Source of the DNA: Andrena cerasifolii
Taxonomy: Eukaryota > Arthropoda > Insecta > Hymenoptera > Andrenidae
Assembly: GCF_050908995.1 (NCBI RefSeq)
Contig: NC_135133.1
Coordinates: 496,001 to 560,000 of the forward strand
DNA length: 64,000 nucleotides
Direction: 5' to 3'
Shown here: positions 1-11,672 of the stretch, in pieces
Numbering within the stretch: the stretch's first letter is position 1
Layout of the letters: the number at the start of each line of letters is the position of its first letter
Translations under genes and position numbers: made by a program
Notes under the pieces: model-generated
Database searches by the model: none
Seen by the model: only the letters and a program-made list of their open reading frames with translations
What the model was told of the DNA's origin: nothing

Positions 1-1620
1 GGGTGAATTTTAATTCTTGGAATATATCCTGTGGTAGATCGTGTGTTAAGGACCCGTACATATATTTGACTTCTTGTTCTGGCTGGTATTGTGACCATTT
101 CTGGATCAATGAATGGAATAGTTTCCATTCCAATAGTTATCGCTGATTTCATGTAGTCGATGGTTGCGCCGTTAGTTTGAAAGAATTCTGTTCCCAATAT
201 TCCATCCTGTTTGATAGGGAGGTCTTCTACAACATGGATGATGATTTCTGTATTTAATGTTCTGATCTTGATGTATCCTATGGTGCTGAGTAGGCCGTCC
301 GTAATACCATTAAGGTCGAACAAGGTGTCCGTGAAGATTGGTATATTGGGTGAAACAGCACTCCTTTTAATTACATTCAAATCGGATCCGGTATCAATCA
401 TTAACGTTGCTTCTTCTCCATTGAATCCTAGATCAGAGAGAAGGATGCTAGGGGGTTTCCTAATTTGCTCTGTTTTTAATCCGAGTATAGCCTGCCTACG
501 TACCATACGAGGTTGTTCTTCTCTTTCTTTCCTGTCGAAGTACATCTTCTTTCTACATTGCTCTACTGTATGGCCTCTGAATTTGCAATATTCGCAGAAT
601 ATTTCTGGTTTCTGCATCCGATTTGCATAATTTTTACTTCTACATTCCTGTATTGTGTGACCTGGTCGTCGACAATGATCACAATATGAGTTGGATTGAG
701 GAGCTTTGGTCGTGTAATTTTGGCTTCTGCAATCTTGTGTCATGTGACCTGTTCTTCGACGTTACGTTACCTTACAGTATACGTTAGATTGAGGGGCTCT
801 GCTCGTGTAACTCCGGCTTGTACAATCTTGCGTCATGTGACCTGATCTTCGGCAAAAATCACAGAATGTGTTGTTTGTTGGTACCAACTGGTTCGTGAAA
901 TTTGACTGCTGCAGGCGGTGGCAATATGGCCGTATCCAAGGCAGTTTGTACATCGATTAGTTTGTGTTATTCCTGCTGCTTCCCTTGCTCGTATCTGATT
1001 TTCATTACATTCTGCTTCTGCTTTAATGGCGATATTGATAGCGCGATCAAGGCTGCTGAAGGCGTGTTGTTAGAAAGGCTTTAATGGCGTTTTGTTCCGC
1101 GGTTATATTAAATTGCACTACGTGTGTAGGTACTTCTATCGCATTGCAATGTTTAATCTGAAGAAGGAGATTGGATACACGACTGCTATAATCTACCGTT
1201 GTTTCGTTAGGTAATTGTGCAATTTTTGATAATTCCCCATATAATTGTATGGAAGTATGTAATGGTGCAAATCGTGATTCTAGTACTGAAATGAGGTCAT
1301 CGATTGAATTATAATCCCCGTTCAAAACTACTCTAGAAGCTTGTCCGAAAAGCTTATTTTTAATGAGTTGAACTAATCCATACTCTGCATTCGGATTAAC
1401 CATGCGTCGTGCGTGTCGACAACTTTTAATAAATTGATGTATTGGTATATTTCTACCATCGAAAGAGGGGACTAATGTGTGGTAAGTGAGGATATACATT
1501 CGTAGCTGTATTCATATTAACTTGTGGATTTGAAGTTCCTGGAGTGTTTGTATCTCCTGAAATAATTTCTGGAGTTTCTGTAGTCCCCTGTGTTTCTGTA
1601 TTGATTGCTAGGTTAGCCAT
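1..1620 (-). pseudogene. Ty3/gypsy gag and protease fragment, copy 1
   Basis: This is the minus-strand start of a gypsy polyprotein. The gag start codon is probably at 1620, read leftwards, followed by a gag core at about 1047-1499 and several CCHC zinc knuckles between about 600 and 950. An aspartic protease with a DTGSD active site lies near 400. The window edge truncates it in the protease. Gag is broken by frameshifts that are identical in copy 2 at 29582-31201, for example after the core at about 1047 and again near 770. The product would package element RNA and process the polyprotein, but this copy cannot encode it. Gene order protease then RT in copy 2 supports Ty3/gypsy. Confidence 0.88.
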
Positions 1621-1786
1621 TGCTTCTCCCAGTGTGTCAGGTTCATGTTGTGAAGTTTTTTTTTTTTTTTTTAAGCCTCTGTAGAATTTAGAGAAGAAAA
1701 AATTTCTGGAAAATGCTCACTTCTGGAGTGGTTTCACTTTAAGAGAAATATCCCCTTTAATCGAAATTATCCTACTAAACGAAATT

Positions 1787-1804
1787 ATCCCACCGCTGTC
1801 ACCA
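1787..1804 (-). promoter_or_regulatory. Probable LTR-retrotransposon primer binding site, copy 1
   Basis: On the minus strand this reads TGGTGACAGCGGTGGGAT, beginning with the TGG expected for pairing to a tRNA 3' CCA. It lies about 15 bases inside the LTR end at 1819. I cannot name the tRNA with certainty; a leucine-type primer is possible. Confidence 0.6.
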
Positions 1805-1818
1805 AAAAATATCCGACC

Positions 1819-2489
1819 TGTAACGTTCGGCTGTCCGAAAACAACTGAAGCTAGTAGGTCCTCGAGAGGAGAGCGGCGTCCCCTCGAGTATAGGATAGGT
1901 GGGAGTTCGTTATTACAACTAAGGATTAAAATCCACGACTTAAAAACTTAACAATGACTTTATTTGACAATACTTATTCTAATATTGCTTACAGTCTACG
2001 ATTATATATTCTGTTTTTTGGGTTTTCTATAGTTTTTTATATTTATGCTAATTAATGTTACGTGAATATTTATTAAATATTCGGCCGCTACCGTTTCCGG
2101 AGCGAGCTCGATGACTCTTGGCAATGTCTGTAGTAAGAACGGCCGCTACCGTCTTCGGAGCGAGCTCGTTTCTTTTGACAGAGTTTTTATTTTATGCTCT
2201 TCGAGGCCTTGCTTTTACCAAGAACATCGGCCGCTAAAGCGAGGTTCTATAACTTCAAAATACAAAGACCAAAAAGGAGCACCAGTAACTTTTATACACT
2301 GGAGATCCGCCACTGGTTGAAACTTAAGCTGCCTCTAGGTTTAAGTATTCGTCAGTTGAGAGAGCGTATTCGAATCGTAACCTTAAATGCCCTGGAATGC
2401 TCGCGCTGCGCATCGTGCGCCTCCTTTTGTACCCGAAATTTGATAGCTGGCGAATGCGCAGTGAGTCGCTTATTTATTATTTTGCTTTT
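1819..2489 (-). repeat. Gypsy 5' LTR, truncated, copy 1
   Basis: The inner end is TGTAACG as written on the plus strand, pairing with the inverted TGTAACG that opens the other LTR at 22547, so the LTR has terminal repeats TGTAACG/CGTTACA. The outer U3 part is missing beyond about 2489, where sequence changes abruptly to LINE 3' sequence. The core promoter on the minus strand reads TACAAAAGG here, whereas the two sister LTR segments have TATAAAAGG. This copy therefore probably has a damaged TATA box. Confidence 0.8.
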
Positions 2490-2910
2490 AATCACTTTGG
2501 TATCCTAGGAAAAATCGGCTCTAAACCTAGCAGGTCACTTTGGTGGGGTCTTAAATCTAAATTTGGATCTACTTAAATCTAACCTACGCTAATTTAAACT
2601 AAATATATTTACATGACTATTTACAAAGGTCTTAGGCCTATCTCTTTTTAAGTACGCCGTAGTTATCTGTTAACATCCTGTCTATGCACCTGACTGAGGA
2701 TTCTATTTTTTAACTCCATTATATAAGTACAGTTTGTGTTTAGCCTCCAATATTTGTTGCTAAGTCTTGCAGGGTTGAAATAGTCAATTGGAGATAATCT
2801 AATAGAATATTTAAAGTCCTCTGGCGTGTTAGAAGGGTTCGTGAGAGGATCGTACATAATGTTTTTGTTCGCTTCCAATCGTCGCGGCCAATGATAAATT
2901 GTCGGGATGT
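2490..2910 (-). pseudogene. Jockey-like LINE 3' end, copy 1, left part
   Basis: This is the C-terminal coding end (about 2663-2910, minus strand) and 3' UTR of the non-LTR element that continues at 19889. The coding frame runs straight into the TTAA at 2911-2914, where the 17 kb element begins. The same reading frame is uninterrupted in copy 2 (32242-32556). No separate function remains. Confidence 0.85.
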
Positions 2911-2914
2911 TTAA

Positions 2915-2927
2915 GGGGGTAGACACG
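2915..2927 (+). repeat. Left terminal inverted repeat of the 17 kb element
   Basis: GGGGGTAGACACG directly follows TTAA. The identity to the right end stops after 13 bases. A CACGTG palindrome in GTCACGTGAC follows at 2926-2935, and the same GTCACGTGAC occurs in the right arm at 19448-19457. Confidence 0.9.
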
Positions 2928-3396
2928 TCACGTGACCTGGCCGATTCGGCAGGTCGGTATTACAGCATTTTTTTCTGCACAGAAATGGTAATACCGATAG
3001 ATCGACGATTACCCGGTGAACGCGAGAGGGAGCTGTTTGCTATTTCTGTATTCTATTCTGAATAAGGAAAGAAATTCTCAGCTGTTCCGTTATACTTATA
3101 AAAATTTAAACGGAAAGTCGGCTGGTACTGTAAACGTAGAAAATTCAGTGTACATTTTAATTACTTGAAATGTGCTTATGCTACAATATTCTACGTTAGC
3201 AGTAAGGAATTCTAAGTGGAAAGGGAAAATAGATCAGGGAATGTCCCCAGAAAATGAAATTTGTTAGGTTAGACATTTTTTTATTAGCAAAGCACCGAAA
3301 CAGAACATGAAATACACTTATTACACGTCCTCTGCAGAAAGCAGTTATCAACAAACATTATATATACAAAATTGTATTGAATGTTGAATTGGGCTA
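2928..3396. other. Left arm, no gene seen
   Basis: AT-rich sequence without a credible reading frame. It contains a small imperfect inverted repeat around 2957-3000 (GGTCGGTATTACAG paired with a downstream GGTAATACCGAT) just inside the terminal repeat. No homology to the right arm is visible. Confidence 0.5.
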
Positions 3397-4215
3397 GTGA
3401 AAATGCGCAGACTGGATGCGCGTGATTATTATGTGGTCGGCTCCTCGAAGTGACAGAAAATATAACCTAAATGTATGCTATCTGACAACAAATGTTTAGC
3501 GGCTATTTCGTTCTTTTACGAAACGTTTGTGAACTTTTTAGCATCCTTTCAAAACATTATTATTCCGCCACAACAGCATCTTTAGGAAATCGAGTATAGC
3601 ATATAGGTTATATTTTCCGTCACTTCGATGACAGAAAATCCGTTCGTGAAATCCGCTACTGAAAATGCGCAGGCTGGATGCGCGTGATTATTATGTGGTC
3701 GGCTCCTCGAAGTGACAGAAAATATAACCTAATTGTTATACCCGATTTCCTAAAGATACTGTTGTGACGTAATAATAATAGTTTGAAAGTATGATAAAAA
3801 GTTCACAAACGTTTCGTAAAAGAACGAAATAGCCACTAAACATTTGTTGTCAGATAGCATACATTTAGGTTATATTTTCTGTCACTTCGAGGAGCCGACC
3901 ACATAATAATCACGCGCATCCAGCTTGCGCATTTTCAGAAGCGGATTTCACGAACGGATTTTCTGTCATCGAAGTGACAGAAAATATAACCTATATGCTA
4001 TACCCGATTTCCTACAGATACTGTTGGAGCGTAATAATAATGTTTTGAAAGGATGCTAAAAAGTTCACAAACGTTTCGTAAAAGAACGAAATAGCCGCTA
4101 AACATTTGTTGTCATATAGCATATATTTAGGTTATATTTTCTGTCACTTCGAGGAGCCGATCACATAATAATCACGCGCATCCAGCCTGCGCATTTTCAC
4201 TAGCGGATTTCATGA
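3397..4215. repeat. Cluster of about 270 bp repeats in alternating orientation
   Basis: The block TGAAAATGCGCAGGCTGGAT...TCGGCTCCTCGAAGTGACAG appears at 3400 and 3661 in forward orientation and at about 3880-3945 and 4140-4200 inverted. It is joined to a shared internal part (conserved ACGAAACGTTTGTGAACTTTT and its complement). The copies could form long hairpins. This may be a MITE inserted repeatedly into itself or a subterminal repeat system. Confidence 0.75.
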
Positions 4216-4497
4216 ACGAATTCTGAACTGGAATAATTATGAAACACAATGTTTACGGAGTTTATTACTATTTTATGATGCTTCAATTCCTTTAATGTTC
4301 CTGTCCATATAACCGTTGGCTATTAACAAATAATATAAAAAAAGGAATCAAAAATATTGGGAAACACCGAAGTTATGATTTTTTTTCCGCGAATCCTATG
4401 TTACGTGCCCCACTGTCGGACGTTAGCATCGCAGGCCACCCCGACGCAAAGGATAGAATAATGATTACACGGGTGTACATACGACTGAACTATATTG
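4216..4497. other. Intergenic, nothing recognised
   Basis: AT-rich spacer between the inverted repeat cluster and the GC-rich block. No gene or repeat is seen. Confidence 0.4.
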
Positions 4498-6048
4498 TTA
4501 CATAGAGCAATATCGGTTACAACTATGGCGTTCGGTACAAGATAGTCTTCTGGTCGTCGTCCCGATCGTCGTCTCGAAGGTGGCCGACCTTCTTCTATAT
4601 TCAGCTACGAGCACCAGCAGGCTATGCACCGGCCTAAACCCGGTGCTCGCAACACTGTTCTTCCCTCTGAATGAGCGGACGTCTCGGTCGCATTGAATCC
4701 TCTTCGGAATCTTCGTACCCCTGCCTGAAGAAGTGGTCGTGCAGTCCCGTGGCTTCTTCAGACATCCGCCTCGGCATTTGCCTTCTCGCTCAGGGGAAAA
4801 CCACGGAAAAACCCTGAGCAAAGCGTGGGTAAAACGGGACTTCTCGATCTGCCACGACGAAACGCTCCAACTTCTGGTCCCACGATGTCTCTGGAACTCT
4901 GCAGCTTCCTGTCCCACGACGTCTCGAGAACTCCGCAGCTACTTGTCCCGCGACGTCCCTGAAACTCCACTCTGGAACGTTCCACGTTGACTCCAACGCT
5001 CCGACGCTGCATTCTCCTTCGTGCAGACTCCAGCGCTGCCTCCAGGCAGCCTCCTCCAGAAGGACGTCCGACGACGTCTCCACTGCTTCGGCGGCGTTCC
5101 CTCCTCCTCGTCGAATCCTTGGTCGCGGTCGACCTCTCCTCCAGGGACTCGTCCTCGATGTCCTTCAGGTGTCCGTGCGAGCTTGACACTTCAATCTCTT
5201 CCCGGCTCCGGATTCCATGCAAAAGGGACGGAGAATTATATTATTATTAATTTACTTTATAATTAACATTTACTTTAATTTGAGAAAATCGGTTGGGGCT
5301 GAAAGAACCGGGAAGACGGAAAGGCGATACGGAACCGATAACAGGGGATCACGGCTCATGAGCATGTTATCGGACCGTTTTCCGATCAATCTGCCCAGCA
5401 TTCCAGCTCGTCTGCGTTGTCTTCTGGACTTCTTGTCCTCTTCTCCCTCTCTCAGGCCTTGGCTTTCAGATGGCCCCTTTCCTCTTCGTGGCTTCTGGTG
5501 CTGACCCAGGGGACCGTCCTGTGCGTCCTGTTAACGCTCCCGTCTCCGCGACATCTCCTCCAGCCGATCCAAGCAGTCGCACCGCTTGTCCGACTGGTGG
5601 TTGGAGATGCCATTTCCCGGCTGCTGTCCACCCTGTTGAGGCGGACCTCTTGGTTTACACAAACCGGGGAGAAGCCAAGATCCACGCCAACAGGGCTAGA
5701 GAAGCGGTTCCACGTATGTCCGCGCTCCACTGCGGACTGCTACTCTGTCGTAGCACAGACGGGGAATTCGGGAACGCGTATCCAGGCCGCGGTGGCAGTC
5801 CCCCGACACCTTGTCCCTCGTCGTGGGGTTTCGTGCTCTCTGAAACATTTTAAAGAAACAGAGGCCTGGGCTACGAAGGTAGTCTCCGCAGCCCAGTCCA
5901 GTAGATTAGCTTAGACTAATCTTCAGACTCTTCGTTCAGAACTTCAAACTCTCTCCTCGAGCGAGAGACTTCCTGGATCTTTGGTCGGCGAACGACCCAT
6001 CCTGTCTAAATAACTACACTCTTCGGGGCTCTCTCTCATGGGGAATTA
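4498..6048. other. GC-rich block of unknown origin with short repeats
   Basis: Base composition rises sharply compared with both flanks. On the minus strand 4758-5222 has an open frame rich in Arg, Glu and Ser, and overlapping shorter frames continue to 4498, so a frameshifted coding relic is possible. A repeated approximately 40 bp motif built on CGACGTC/TCTCGAGAACTCCGCAG lies at about 4878-4975. The plus strand has overlapping frames at 5417-5914. I recognise no domain. Candidates are a fragment of another retroelement (gag or LTR) or captured host sequence. No terminal repeats are evident. Confidence 0.45.
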
Positions 6049-7014
6049 GTGACTTTGGATTGCAATTGCTTATTTCACAGCTCTTCATATGCGCTGGATG
6101 CACTCGCCGGTGCACTAGTGACTTTGGATTGCAATTGCTTATTTCACAGCTCTTCATATGCGCTGGATGCACTCGCCGGTGCACTAGTGACTTTGGATTG
6201 CAATTGCTTATTTCACAGCTCTTCATATGCGCTGGATGCACTCGCCGGTGCACTAGTGACTTTGGATTGCAATTGCTTATTTCACAGCTCTTCATATGCG
6301 CTGGATGCACTCGCCGGTGCACTAGTCACTTTGGATTGCAATTGCTTATTTCACAGCTCTTCATATGCGCTGGATGCACTCGCCGGTGCACTAGTGACTT
6401 TGGATTGCAATTGCTTATTTCACAGCTCTTCATATGCGCTGGATGCACTCGCCGGTGCACTAGTGACTTTGGATTGCAATTGCTTATTTCACAGCTCTTC
6501 ATATGCGCTGGATGCACTCGCCGGTGCACTAGTGACTTTGGATTGCAATTGCTTATTTCACAGCTCTTCATATGCGCTGGATGCACTCGCCGGTGCACTA
6601 GTGACTTTGGATTGCAATTGCTTATTTCACAGCTCTTCATATGCGCTGGATGCACTCGCCGGTGCACTAGTGACTTTGGATTGCAATTGCTTATTTCACA
6701 GCTCTTCATATGCGCTGGATGCACTCGCCGGTGCACTAGTGACTTTGGATTGCAATTGCTTATTTCACAGCTCTTCATATGCGCTGGATGCACTCGCCGG
6801 TGCACTAGTCACTTTGGATTGCAATTGCTTATTTCACAGCTCTTCATATGCGCTGGATGCACTCGCCGGTGCACTAGTCACTTTGGATTGCAATTGCTTA
6901 TTTCACAGCTCTTCATATGCGCTGGATGCACTCGCCGGTGCACTAGTCACTTTGGATTGCAATTGCTTATTTCACAGCTCTTCATTTGCGCTGGATGCAC
7001 TCGCCGGTGCTATC
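6049..7014. repeat. 69 bp tandem array, 14 units
   Basis: Fourteen head-to-tail units of 69 bp are almost identical. A G/C variant at the third base marks units 5 and 12-14, and unit 14 has one further change, so units were homogenised recently. Each unit contains CACTCGCCGGTGCACTAGTG, CATATG and GCAATTGC, short palindromes that could bind protein. Because 69 is divisible by three, several frames on both strands stay open across the array. These frames are by-products, not genes. The array ends 21 bases before the transposase stop codon. Confidence 0.97.
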
Positions 7015-7035
7015 GCGATGTTTTCATCCATCGTT

Positions 7036-10000
7036 TTATGTACTTTCTTGTGTACACGTAGCTGTTCCTCCTTTTTGTGTGTACGGAGGTTCTCTAATCG
7101 GCTGTTGTCGATTGTATCTGCTATCTATAATTTCTGGCAACATGCAGTCCTCATAGAACTTGCTCAGTTTGTCTTCCATTTCTGTTGCCCAGAATCGATC
7201 ATCTCTCGTTACTGTTGTAACCTTCATTCCTTTCGGCGTCCATAAACAAAAATAGGCCCGTTGCCTTTTCGTTATGTGCAATTGTCCTTGCACTTGATAA
7301 TAGTAATGATGATTTTGATTCATGTCATTACCCTTGAAAATACGCCGTATATTACCAAGTTGCTTTATTGCTTCAGCAGGTGTTAAATCCTTGGCCGATT
7401 CAGGACACTTTACTTCCACGATTTTATCATGGTCCACGAGGCCGTCAGGAGTTGCACCTAAGTGAGGCACAGTGTCATCGATGAAGAGGCCACATGGTAG
7501 AATATGGATTCCTAATTCTTCTTCCATTTGTCTCAAGGCGTTTGCCTCGTTTTCCCTTCCGTATTGGAGAGCAGACAAATTTGGAAGTTGCGGGTACATT
7601 ATACTCTTCACAGTATTTGCCCGTGGTGTAGTGTTTCGTAATCGGCATACCTTGCCGAAATTGGATGCAGTTAGTATTTTTTTTCTATAACTAATCCACT
7701 TTTCACTATTCGCCTGATTGCGAGTTTCCTCTTCGATCTCGCATCGCATTCTTTGCCAGTCATGGAGTACTGCCGCGTGCCTTTTACATTCGGAAGAGTA
7801 TACTGTCTCTTCCATATCTGGTTTTTCTGCGTTAGGGCCGTAATCCTGGTCGCACGATTGTTTTTTATTTCGGAAGGAGGATGCTTTCGCTTCTTTTTTA
7901 TATTCCCTTGCTTTTTCTGCTGCACGCTTCCGACGTCCTTCCAGCTTTCTTACCATAGTTGACGGCTCTTTATCCATTGCCGTACTCAATCTGCTAAACG
8001 CCTCTTTTGTATTATATTGGACGACTGCAGCGGAGACTCTGCCCTGATACGAGCCCCCTCGTCCAAAGTTTATCCTTTTGCCTCCGATGAATTTGGCAAT
8101 GATATTATTAAAACTTTCAACAGCATTGTTATTTAAACCGTGCAGCAAACTGTCAGCTTTAGGGAAAAGTGGCTGCATCGCTTCTTCGATACTCTGATAA
8201 ATACCAGCTTCTCTCAACCTTGGTACGTAGTCCTCTCTGTTTGGATCAGAGTATTTCTTACAGAAGTATGCTAACTTCTGACACTCCTTGTGTTCACCGA
8301 AAACGTGACTCGGTACATTCCTCAAGTCTTCCTTCAAATTTCTTACTCGTTCCTCGAGTGTTATTTCTTCTTGCAACCGGTATTCTGCAGCTTTCTTTAT
8401 ACCAGTACGCAAGCGGAGAGCATTATTCTTTACGACAGCTCTTAGGTCTTTATCGCGGCCTTTTGTTGCGATTTCGTTTATTTTTTTACTGAAATTGCGT
8501 AGCAGGTGATTGGTGCATTCTATTTTTCGTACCTGCACCAGGTAGTTTTTATATGGATCACTGTCCAATATCTTTTTGTACACACTGCTATCGCCATCGG
8601 CAACTAATATAGTGTATATTAGGCCGTGCATATCTATGCTGCAATTGAAGCCTTCGACAATAGCAACACTCTCCATGCCAGTTGAACTCTGATTACGGCC
8701 CCAGTTCTTGAAGCAACGATGCTCGCGCGGTTCTTCCTTCTTCGTACCTGCTATTTGGCAAGTCATGCAGAATTTATTCTTCACGCTGATGTACAGCACT
8801 TTCTTCGTGTAGTATCCCACGATGGCTCCTACGCCAGAGAGAGAATTGTAATCTCCTCCGCGGTAGGACCTTTTCATCCAGCTGCCATCCGCGACAACTG
8901 GAATAAACGGTAGATTGGATTCTGCATGTACGTCGCCTCTTGATATAGCTAATTCTTTCTCCTCTTTTCCTGCATCTTCCATTTCGCGTTGTGCGGCCAC
9001 TTCGAGGGCATCGATTAGGTCATTCTGACATTTCTCGTAGATCCTTTTCGTCATACAGGATACGTTCACGGCAGTCAGTATGTCCTCCAGTTGATTATAT
9101 CCGCCGCCCGTCATCATTGTTGCGGAAACAGCGGCGCGGTTGATATCCATAGTGGCATCACTCTTCCGAAGACAGGATATGTGCTCTGTGTATTTGCACA
9201 TTTTGCACTCTACATAATACACATTTTCTAGTCCATTCCGTTGACATCTAATTATTTCAAAATGTTCGATGCCACAGCCAATAGTGGAATGTTTTCCAAG
9301 ATTTTGTATTTGTTCGAAAACATACGGAAAATCAACGAAGTCTACTCCTTCTGAAATTGGATTTTCCGGCTGTTCTGGTTCTGTATTTTCTACCACCCAG
9401 TAATCAGCATCGCTTCCAACATCTTGAGTCGTTTCGTCGTTGATGTCTCTTACGGATTGTATCTCATCGCTGTCTCTGTCGAAATCTATTTCTTGCACAA
9501 TTCTTTCTTCGTTCGACTCGAAATGCACATCTTCTACAATTTCCTCTTCGTCCGCATTGAAATTTATTTCTTCAATAATATCTTCTGCGTCCGTATCGAA
9601 ATGTACTTCTTCTACAATTCCTTCGATAATTGGAGAATCTTCAAAATTTTCATCCGCAGCAGATGTGCTTGGATGTGTTCCGTATGAGATACCTGCTTCC
9701 GCCACGGTATCCTGAATTACAGTGAGGCACGCTGTGTTCTTCAATCGTTGCCTGCACGTAAAGAGTCAATAATCAGTGACACGTGGCACATATATAGAAA
9801 TAAGAAAAACATACAGCAGAAAAGAAAATCAAGCATAGTAAAAGAAGATATACAGTAAAATCTCGATGTAAGCGAAAGCCTCGGAACGATACCCCTGTAC
9901 GTGTGAGACAATACTAACGCAATCAAAATTTAAAATTTGTATTTTTGGTTTCATTTTCATGAAACTTCTACCAACATGTTTGTTACAATCTCCTAATTAA

Positions 10001-11575
10001 AATGATACCAAATACAACATAAATCGGACAACTTTTACTTATCGTGAATACGAATCGTTTATATTTATATAATTATCCAAACCATATCGTGTTTGGTGTC
10101 ATTTTAATCAGAAAGTCCTCACAAATATGTTGGTAAACAATTTATAAAGAGAGCCAAAAATAAAATACTTTTAATTGTGAACCTCGTTTGTATCGGTGTT
10201 GTCTCTCACCGATTTTCAATTTCGGATCGGGTTATACGATCGGCCCCCGAGCCATATTACACGCTTCACTGGTTCCAAGAGGGAACACTCCAACTAAGGG
10301 TGATATAAATTAACACCAATCATACATAGTCATGATTTTAAACCCTAATCGAGATGTTACTGTGGTTCCTATATTTTTAGAAGTTTGTCGATAAAAGCCT
10401 CGAACGTAGGAGAAGAGAGCGAGTGGAAAAAAGGACTGCCGATTGTCTTCAACTTTTTCATTCGCTATACTTCTCTGCGGCCGAAACATATTACCACTAA
10501 ATATGTGTTATTCAAATTATACCGTGTTTGGTGTCATTTATCATTAGAGAAACATCACAAATGTTACGATGCTATGTTCATGAAAATATTGTTATTGCAT
10601 TACTGTGAATATCATTCTAATTTATCTTCGCGATACGAAGAAGGACGTGATACAAATGTTCTTCTTAGACAACGTGATCCCCTCGCTACGCAAACCGAAG
10701 GACATGCACTTTTGGCCCGTTTTCTTTTCACACGCACACATCTGCACAACCGTCTCTGCTACTCGCAAGCGGAGGCAGCCACAAGCAGACATGCTGTGCT
10801 GCGATACGCGGCTGTGTGTGTGCGGAGGCACGCGTGCACTTGACCGCGTGTGAAAAAGAATACTTTTCGCATTTCAATCCTGGGTAATTCAACGCAAAAT
10901 CGGACATTTTTCGGAGTACCATTTGGGATTTTTGTGAAACTTGCATATGTTGTAGTCTTTAGTGATACATAAATGTATTTCAAAGCATATTTTAAATTTT
11001 CAACATTGTGGAAATTGACTTTGTTTCCATTCAATTATAACTGTTGAACTAAGAGAAAGGTAAGAATGACCCGATATGAAAGTGTATAACTGTCAAGACA
11101 AATTCAACCATATGGTGTGCTATGACTTTCAAGGCCACCGAAGATTATGAATGAAAGAAATAGATAGTTGTATATTGTAGCACGCACGGCTGAGTCTGTC
11201 GAGCCGGTGCTGGACGGCGCAGCGTCACATTCAATTAATTTTCATGCCACCAATTCTAAAGTGTTCGCGTTTCTGAAAACGTGACCATAAAGAGCACAAG
11301 TACGGCTGTATCCTCATTTTTTTCAAATTTTTAAATAGTGCCTTGCTAGTATAAAATTGCATTTGTTTAAAACAATTTCAGAAGGAATGGTCTAAAATTT
11401 TTTTTTTTTTAAGAGACATCATTTTTATTGGGTACTTTTCCCCAGTGTAAGCACTCAAAAGCACATTCTTACCTGTCTCTTTGTTCAACAGTTATAATTG
11501 AAAACAGTCAATTTCCACAATCTTGAAAATTTTTAAACTCGCGTGGAATGACCCTCCTTGAATGTCTAGAATACT

Positions 11576-11672
<97 letters not shown>

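Noticed and set aside
6049..7014. CRISPR-like array
   Set aside because: Units are contiguous with no unique spacers, and the context is eukaryotic transposon DNA.
6049..7245. Long plus-strand frames of 398 and 333 codons, and minus-strand frames at 6014-6805
   Set aside because: They are created by the 69 bp array, whose length is a multiple of three. Several frames are open at once with no codon preference.
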